DNA of 64,000 bases, from assembly GCF_000285595.1 (NCBI RefSeq), contig NZ_HE611065.1, positions 282,355 to 346,354 on the forward strand, read 5' to 3'. The DNA is from Kurthia senegalensis (GTDB taxonomy: Bacteria; Bacillota; Bacilli; Bacillales_A; Planococcaceae). Position numbers and translations under genes: made by a program. Below the pieces are notes generated by a model. It was not told the origin of the DNA, did no database searches, and was given only the letters and a program-made list of their open reading frames with translations. This document shows positions 58,680 through 64,000 of the stretch, piece by piece (the first letter of the stretch is position 1; every line of letters starts with the position of its first letter).

Positions 58680-59826
58680 GTAATTTAATCTCTCCTCTTA
58701 CTTGTTTCAACACTTGTTCAAATGCTTGTTTGAACGTTGTAATATCTGCATCTGTTAGCCCTTCACCAAAGCTCATACGAATGACACCACGTGCATATTC
58801 GTCCGGAACACCTACCGCTTGTACGACATGGCTAATTTGATTGTCTTTTGAATGACAAGCACTAGATGTCGATACGATCACGCCAGCTCGTTGCATCGCA
58901 TTCACGATCACTTCACCTTTAATGCCTTTGATTGAACATGATACGATATGCGGCGCACCTTCGTTTGAAGACAATACGTAGACGTCTTCGAATGGTTCTA
59001 AAAATGCATGAAGATCGTTACGCCATTTCGTATAATGTGCCACGTTTGTCGCTTCATTTTGGATAGCTAGACGTGCTGCTTTAGCAATTGCTACGTCTTG
59101 TGGTACAGCTACTGTACCGCTTCGTAGCCCCATCTCTTGACCACCACCATGAATAATCGGCTCAATTGTCGTACGTTTACGAAGTGCTGCGATTCCTGTT
59201 CCTTTTAAGCCATTAATTTTATGCCCACTAATTGATAAAGCATCTGGACCTAATTCACCGTTAAATTGAACAGGTAATTTTCCAAAACTTTGTACACAAT
59301 CCGCATGATAAAATGCGCGACTATTTTCACGAATAATTTGAGCGATTTGTTGAACGGGTTGAATAGCCCCCATTTCATTGTTGACATGCATAATGCTTAC
59401 AACGACTGTTTCTCGTTTTAGTAATTTTGCTTTTAAGTCGTCTAAATCAACGACACCTTGGCGATCAACTTTCACATAATCTACTGTAAAGCCTTCCGTT
59501 TCAAGTGCTTTTGCTGTTTCTAATACAGAAGCATGTTCAATGCTTGATACGAGAATTTGTTTCCCACGATGCGTATTCGCACGAGCAAGACCTTTAATTA
59601 AAAAATTGTTTGATTCTGAACCACCAGAAGTAAAAACAACATGTTCTGGTTCTGTATTTAAAATCCCTGCAATTTGTTCACGAGAGCGACCTAACAAACG
59701 GTTCACTTCTACACCCATTTCATGAAGAGAAGCGGGGTTTGCATAATAACGTTCATTCGCCTGTACAAATGCATTCATCACTTGCGCATTCGGTTTTGTC
59801 GTTGCGCTATGATCAAGATAAATCAT
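58666..59826 (-). CDS. Cysteine desulfurase (NifZ-like), ThiI partner
   Basis: 386 residues, PLP enzyme of the NifS/IscS class V aminotransferase family. It starts MIYLDHSATTKPN; PLP lysine is in SISGHKINGLKG and the persulfide cysteine in STSSACHSKDNQ. ATG 59826 has AAGGAA upstream; a 48-codon upstream extension overlaps promoter-like DNA with TATATAAT and is not convincing. It overlaps thiI, as nifZ-thiI do in B. subtilis, indicating dedicated sulfur transfer for tRNA thiolation. Confidence 0.92.
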   Translation of the reverse strand: MIYLDHSATTKPNAQVMNAFVQANERYYANPASLHEMGVEVNRLLGRSREQIAGILNTEPEHVVFTSGGSESNNFLIKGLARANTHRGKQILVSSIEHASVLETAKALETEGFTVDYVKVDRQGVVDLDDLKAKLLKRETVVVSIMHVNNEMGAIQPVQQIAQIIRENSRAFYHADCVQSFGKLPVQFNGELGPDALSISGHKINGLKGTGIAALRKRTTIEPIIHGGGQEMGLRSGTVAVPQDVAIAKAARLAIQNEATNVAHYTKWRNDLHAFLEPFEDVYVLSSNEGAPHIVSCSIKGIKGEVIVNAMQRAGVIVSTSSACHSKDNQISHVVQAVGVPDEYARGVIRMSFGEGLTDADITTFKQAFEQVLKQVRGEIKLHEMA

Positions 59827-59969
59827 TGTATCGATTCCTTCTTTCCTTACAAAAACATAAGTTTTTTCTAAAAATTTATTATATAACAAATATGTTGCTT
59901 TATCAGTCATTTCTATAAAATCACGAAATAGTGCTAACAATAACTTCTTAATCCTACTATTTCTTAGCA

Positions 59970-60006
59970 TTAAAAAACAACAGTTAAAACTTGCTAACTG
60001 TTGTTT
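59970..60006 (-). terminator. ezrA terminator
   Basis: AAACAACAGTTA / TAACTGTTGTTT stem with an 8-nt loop and T6. Confidence 0.87.
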
Positions 60007-60013
60007 CCATTCA

Positions 60014-61717
60014 TTATTTTACTTTTAACGTTTCATTCACGATGTCTTCCATTTTTTTTAATGCGCCTGGTTCTGCTTCTTCTACCGCTTTCGCAGCAAT
60101 TTCAAGTGCTTTACTATAACGCATATTAATGAACGCATCTTCTGCTAAACCTAAATTTTCATCCATACCTGGCTTCGTATGACGATAGCGATTACCGTAT
60201 TGAATAAGTAGTTCAACTAACTTCACATCTTCAATCATACTGTCTACGTGCTTCGTACTTTCGCCTACTGCCACTTCAGCCGATTTCACAGATTCAAAAA
60301 CAGTTGGCATATTCAACGGAACTTCTTTTAAATTGTTTTCAACAATAAACAACTGTTCCGCCGCTTCTGACAATCGTGTTTCAATACTATCTGGAACGCC
60401 TGGAATGTTAGCCTTATGTAAGCGTCTCTCTGTATCACGTAAGTTCATTTGTAATGTTTTTAACTGCTGCGTTGCACTATTTTCGTCAATGCGTAAACTT
60501 TGCAAGCGATCTGCAAAACGATCTTGCTCTTCAAAAATACGTTCAACATCATTACGCGTCTCTTTCAATTCTTTCTCAATCATTGAATACGCCGCTTGAT
60601 GCAATTCAAGCTCTTGTACGAGCGCTTCGTAACGTTGTTTAATGCTAAGCAGTTCTTGTTTACAATTTACTGGAATTGCCGCTTCATTATCATCTAAATG
60701 ATAACTTTTACGAACGATGGCCGCTTCATCAGCTGTTTCAACTGTACTTTCAAGCACTTCATTCAGGCGACTACCAATTTCTTTAACATGTTCATCAACA
60801 AATTGCTTAGACGTGAACTCCGCTTCAAGTGCATCGAAGAAATGTTCGATATCTTCTCGAATTTCTTGTACACGTAATTCTGCTTGTGTCACATTCAACT
60901 GTGCAATTTGTTTTTTCAATTCTTGTAACTCTTCTTCTGTGTGTTGAATCCACTCAGTTACTTCTAAATGCTTCAAGTAAAATCCCGTATCTTCCATTTC
61001 ATTATGACCGATACGTAATTCTTGTAAATCAGAAGGAATTTGTTTTTGAATTTCACGTAGCAATCCAGGGATTGTCGAGATTAATTTAAATATTTGTTGT
61101 CCTTCTTCGTTTAAGTGTTCAACGATTTCTCTCGCCTTTAAGTAATCGCCAGATTCCGTTAACTGCTTAAACTCTTCGAACTGTGGATTAAATTGTTCTA
61201 ATCGTTCTTCAAGAGGGTTTGCTGCATCACCAAATGAATATTGATGTGCTAATAACGTTTTACGAGATGTACGATGTTGTTCTTGGAGTTGTTCGATTTC
61301 AATGGTACTTTGTTTTTCACTTGCTAATAAATGTTCAAGTTCTTCTAAAATTTTATCAATCGTTTCATTACTTTCTCGTATACGTGAATCAATTTCTTGT
61401 TCTATACTCGTTACACGACTAAATTGGAATTTACTTACCTTTTCATTTCCTTCTTCTAATAATTCATCGATTTTAGGAAACTCATGATCGTTAATTTGAT
61501 TCCAACTATTTTTCCAACTTTCAAACAGTTCTTCTGTTTGACCGTTCATGTTTAATACTTTTACTTTTGCTAGTTCCTCTTGCACGCGTTTCTTATGCAA
61601 TTCATTTCGAAGTTGTTGCAGTCGTTCCATCTCTGCCTTATGCTTGTTACGAAAAACAAAGACGACTGCTACAATTACAATTAATACGATGATGATTGGT
61701 ATAATGTATTTGATCAT
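60014..61717 (-). CDS. ezrA: Septation ring formation regulator EzrA
   Basis: 567 residues. The N-terminal transmembrane helix (about 3-23, YIIPIIIVLIVIVAVVFVF) is followed by a long cytoplasmic spectrin-like coiled coil. The C-terminal motif YGNRYRHTKPGMDENLGLAEDAFINMRYSKALEIA falls where the conserved patch needed for midcell localisation lies. EzrA restrains FtsZ ring assembly and links to peptidoglycan synthesis. GGGGG upstream of the ATG. Conserved place between nifZ and hisJ. Confidence 0.95.
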   Translation of the reverse strand: MIKYIIPIIIVLIVIVAVVFVFRNKHKAEMERLQQLRNELHKKRVQEELAKVKVLNMNGQTEELFESWKNSWNQINDHEFPKIDELLEEGNEKVSKFQFSRVTSIEQEIDSRIRESNETIDKILEELEHLLASEKQSTIEIEQLQEQHRTSRKTLLAHQYSFGDAANPLEERLEQFNPQFEEFKQLTESGDYLKAREIVEHLNEEGQQIFKLISTIPGLLREIQKQIPSDLQELRIGHNEMEDTGFYLKHLEVTEWIQHTEEELQELKKQIAQLNVTQAELRVQEIREDIEHFFDALEAEFTSKQFVDEHVKEIGSRLNEVLESTVETADEAAIVRKSYHLDDNEAAIPVNCKQELLSIKQRYEALVQELELHQAAYSMIEKELKETRNDVERIFEEQDRFADRLQSLRIDENSATQQLKTLQMNLRDTERRLHKANIPGVPDSIETRLSEAAEQLFIVENNLKEVPLNMPTVFESVKSAEVAVGESTKHVDSMIEDVKLVELLIQYGNRYRHTKPGMDENLGLAEDAFINMRYSKALEIAAKAVEEAEPGALKKMEDIVNETLKVK

Positions 61718-61850
61718 CGTAAGCCCCCTTGTCCTAGTACTAGATAGTTTTCTTATGCTATATTATTTCTAATAGTACCATGTTTTCATTTATTTTTAGA
61801 GCGTTTTCTACATATTTTCATCATTTTTCCAATAAACGGGAGGAATCACA

Positions 61851-62642
61851 TTGAAACGAGACGGCCACATCCACTCACCATACTGCCCTCACGGCACGAA
61901 AGATTCATTTGAACAATACATAGAAAAGGCGATTGCATCGGGTTTCACTGACATTTCTTTCACCGAACATGCCCCCGCACCAGAGGGATTCCTAGATCCT
62001 ACTCCTGAGCGAGATAGCTTTATGACAATTCACGAATTTGAAACATACGTCAATGAACTGAAACAATTGCAACGAAAATATCATAATCAAATTCGAATAC
62101 GAATCGGGATCGAACTCGACTACATTGAAGGATACGAAATACAAACGACCGCATTTTTAAAAAAATATGGTCATTTATTAGACGATGCTATTTTATCGGT
62201 CCACTTTTTAAAATATAATGGTACATATACGTGTATCGACTTCTCAGATGAAGTGTTTATCGCATTCGCTAAACAAGTCGGTTCTGTTGAAGCTGTCTAT
62301 CAATTATATTATGATACGATCATTCAATCGATTCAAGCTGACCTTGGCATGGCGAAACCGAAGCGAATCGGACATCCGACACTCATTCATAAATTCCAAT
62401 TAGCCCATAAAGAAACGATCAATGATGATACACAAGTTCAAACCGTTTTACGACTGATTGCAAAAAAAGGCTATGAACTCGACGTAAATAGTGCAGGTCT
62501 TTCTAAAAAATATTGTTTAGAAAGCTATCCTCCAGTGTCTTACATTACGTTAGCGAAAGAACTACAGATCCCTCTTGTATTCGGTTCAGATGCTCACCAG
62601 GCAAGTGATTTACACAACTACTATGACGATATTATGAAATAA
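61851..62642 (+). CDS. hisK: Histidinol-phosphatase, PHP family
   Basis: 263 residues. PHP metal motifs are RDGHIHSPYCPHG, FTEHAP, GIELDYIEG, DDAILSVHFL, RIGHPTLI and the final FGSDAHQASD. It dephosphorylates histidinol phosphate in histidine synthesis (HisJ/HisK class). TTG start 61851 with GGGAGG seven bases upstream. Divergent from ezrA and followed after 12 nt by msrC, the ytvP-ytsP order of Bacillus. Confidence 0.9.
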   Translation: MKRDGHIHSPYCPHGTKDSFEQYIEKAIASGFTDISFTEHAPAPEGFLDPTPERDSFMTIHEFETYVNELKQLQRKYHNQIRIRIGIELDYIEGYEIQTTAFLKKYGHLLDDAILSVHFLKYNGTYTCIDFSDEVFIAFAKQVGSVEAVYQLYYDTIIQSIQADLGMAKPKRIGHPTLIHKFQLAHKETINDDTQVQTVLRLIAKKGYELDVNSAGLSKKYCLESYPPVSYITLAKELQIPLVFGSDAHQASDLHNYYDDIMK

Positions 62643-62654
62643 GGAGATTTTTTT

Positions 62655-63134
62655 ATGTTCGAACAAACTACTTACGAAGGCGATTTAGCCAGCAAATACA
62701 CATTATTATCAAAACAATTAGACGCATTAATGACAGGTGAAACAGACGAGTTAGCGATTTTAAGTAACGCTTCTTCTTTACTAAATCAATTTTTATCAGA
62801 TGTAAACTGGTGTGGTTTCTATTTATATAAAAATGAAGAATTATTATTAGGCCCATTCCAAGGGTTACCTGCTTGCGTACATATCGCAATCGGTCGTGGT
62901 GTTTGCGGTACTGCTGCACAAACAATGGAAACACAGCTCGTAGCAGATGTTCATGCTTTCCCAGGACATATCGCTTGTGACGGTGCAACGAATGCAGAAA
63001 TCGTCGTTCCACTTCAAAAAGACGGTCAGTTGTACGGTGTACTCGATATCGATAGCCCAACGAAAGATCGTTTCAGCGAAACGGATCGTGTCGGCATTGA
63101 ATTGTTCGCTCGTACGCTTGAGAAATTTTTATAA
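62655..63134 (+). CDS. msrC: GAF-domain free methionine-(R)-sulfoxide reductase
   Basis: 159 residues, single GAF domain. The three fRMsr cysteines are placed as in the family: GLPACVHIAIGRGVCGTAAQ gives two, and HIACDGATNAEIVVP the third. NWCGFYL lies upstream. It reduces free methionine-R-sulfoxide via thioredoxin. AAGGAG upstream. Own terminator after the stop. Confidence 0.92.
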   Translation: MFEQTTYEGDLASKYTLLSKQLDALMTGETDELAILSNASSLLNQFLSDVNWCGFYLYKNEELLLGPFQGLPACVHIAIGRGVCGTAAQTMETQLVADVHAFPGHIACDGATNAEIVVPLQKDGQLYGVLDIDSPTKDRFSETDRVGIELFARTLEKFL

Positions 63135-63142
63135 ATTAAAAT

Positions 63143-63175
63143 ACGTCCTCTTGAAAACTTCAAGAGGATTTTTTT
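63143..63175 (+). terminator. msrC terminator
   Basis: CCTCTTGAA (63147-63155) / TTCAAGAGG (63159-63167), then T7. Confidence 0.88.
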
Positions 63176-63216
63176 ATACGCATTTTCTTTTTTAAACGAT
63201 AGATTGTTATTATTGC

Positions 63217-63246
63217 TTGACATTCAATTCATCTGTCACGTACAAT
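63217..63246 (+). promoter_or_regulatory. rpsD promoter
   Basis: TTGACA (63217-63222), 18-nt spacer, TACAAT (63241-63246). Confidence 0.78.
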
Positions 63247-63252
63247 AGTCTT

Positions 63253-63438
63253 TGTGTAAAATGAACGCAGCGGTTGTATGGCCTAGCTATTCAGTTTGCT
63301 CCTCTAGTTCATCTAGAAGGTGTATAAGTAATTCGTCGGCTGCATGAACGAACATACATGAAAGCAAAATGGTCGTTACGCTAAATACAACTGATTTTTG
63401 TTTTATACCAAATAAAAATCAATTAGGAGGGACTTTAA
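63253..63438 (+). promoter_or_regulatory. rpsD leader, candidate S4 autoregulatory RNA
   Basis: About 185 nt of untranslated leader ending in AGGAGGG before the ATG. Just upstream of the ribosome site, TGATTTTTGTTT / AAATAAAAATCA can pair (63390-63423), which could expose or occlude initiation. Translational repression by S4 is known for Bacillus rpsD; the fold here is inferred. Confidence 0.55.
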
Positions 63439-64000
63439 ATGTCTCGTTATACAGGTCCATCTTGGAAACTATCTCGTCGTTTAGGCATTTCTTTAAGCGG
63501 TACTGGTAAAGAAATCGAAAAACGCCCATACGCTCCAGGTCAACACGGTCCAACTCAACGTAAAAAAATGTCTGAGTATGGTCTACAATTACAAGAAAAA
63601 CAAAAATTACGCCACATGTATGGTATGACTGAACGTCAATTCCACAACTTATTCGTTAAAGCTGGCAAACAACAAGGTGTACACGGTGAAAACTTCATGA
63701 TCTTACTTGAAACTCGCCTTGACAACTTAGTTTACCGTTTAGGTTTAGCTCGCACTCGTCGTGCAGCTCGCCAATTAGTAAACCACGGCCACGTAACTGT
63801 TGATGGTAAACGCGTTGATATCCCATCTTACAGCGTTAAACCAGGCCAAGTGATTTCTCTTCGTGAAAAATCTCTTAACCTTACAGCTGTAAATGAAGCT
63901 ATCGAAGTTAACTCATTCATTCCTGAATACGTAACTTTCGACGCTGACAAAAAAGAAGGTACATTCGTACGTTTACCAGAACGTTCTGAATTATCTGCTG
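63439..64000 (+). CDS. rpsD: 30S ribosomal protein S4 (truncated by the window edge)
   Basis: The first 187 codons of about 200. [21 protein letters not shown] is the Bacilli S4 start of the zinc-free type. The S4 RNA-binding domain is at about 92-155 ([33 protein letters not shown]). The C-terminal dozen residues lie outside the window. S4 nucleates 30S assembly on 16S rRNA. Confidence 0.97.
   Translation, partial: MSRYTGPSWKLSRRLGISLSGTGKEIEKRPYAPGQHGPTQRKKMSEYGLQLQEKQKLRHMYGMTERQFHNLFVKAGKQQGVHGENFMILLETRLDNLVYRLGLARTRRAARQLVNHGHVTVDGKRVDIPSYSVKPGQVISLREKSLNLTAVNEAIEVNSFIPEYVTFDADKKEGTFVRLPERSELSA

Overview
The window is low-GC Firmicutes DNA, order Bacillales. Gene order follows the conserved Bacillus backbone in several blocks: ysgA-pheS-pheT; infC-rpmI-rplT; nrdR-dnaB-dnaI-thrS; polA-mutM-coaE-gapB; citZ-icd with phoP-phoR; accD-accA-pfkA-pyk; nrnA-dnaE; tpx-RDD-sppA; thiI-nifS-ezrA-hisK-msrC-rpsD. 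Most genes are on the minus strand. Every sporulation-linked gene I would expect at these syntenic positions in B. subtilis (sspI, ytaF, ytxC, ytvI, ytfJ/ytfI) is absent. My inference is a non-sporulating Planococcaceae-like bacterium (Kurthia is a guess). I see no tRNA, rRNA, IS element, prophage or CRISPR array. || Layout. 1-9.9 kb: pheST with a T-box leader, an rRNA/tRNA methyltransferase, a HAD phosphatase and a quinone-oxidoreductase-like protein. Then comes a two-gene operon of secreted NEAT and NEAT-like proteins behind a strong Fur box, the most accessory-looking part of the window. 10-19.5 kb: argF with an unusual structured 3' region, an M42 aminopeptidase, dUTPase, a secreted GH25 lysozyme with repeats, divergent hmp/nsrR with two NsrR-like operators, the infC operon with an attenuator leader and an AUU start, and a GH73-LysM autolysin. 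19.9-31 kb: thrS (T-box), replication restart/initiation genes, nrdR, gapB, coaE, mutM, polA. 31-42.5 kb: PhoPR, a MaoC-like protein, icd, citZ (promoter plus cre), pyk, pfkA, accA, accD and a FadR-like GntR regulator with its palindromic operator. 42.5-54.7 kb: dnaE, nrnA, ytoI, pepQ, ald, usp, ytxK, tpx, an RDD protein, sppA. 54.7-64 kb: rarD, an acyl-CoA synthetase, thiI, nifS, ezrA, hisK, msrC and the 5' part of rpsD. || How the genes work together. Central carbon flow is represented by PfkA, Pyk, CitZ, Icd and GapB. Acetyl-CoA carboxylase (AccDA) is probably under a lipid-sensing GntR repressor. NO defence (NsrR-Hmp), peroxide defence (Tpx), methionine sulfoxide repair (MsrC) and heme/iron scavenging (NEAT operon) form the stress and nutrient layer. 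|| Quality note. Six otherwise conserved genes between 26.8 and 54.7 kb (coaE, icd, ytoI, pepQ, ytxK, sppA) carry single-base indels, nearly all in homopolymer runs. I read these mainly as likely sequence errors, with a mutator lineage as the biological alternative.
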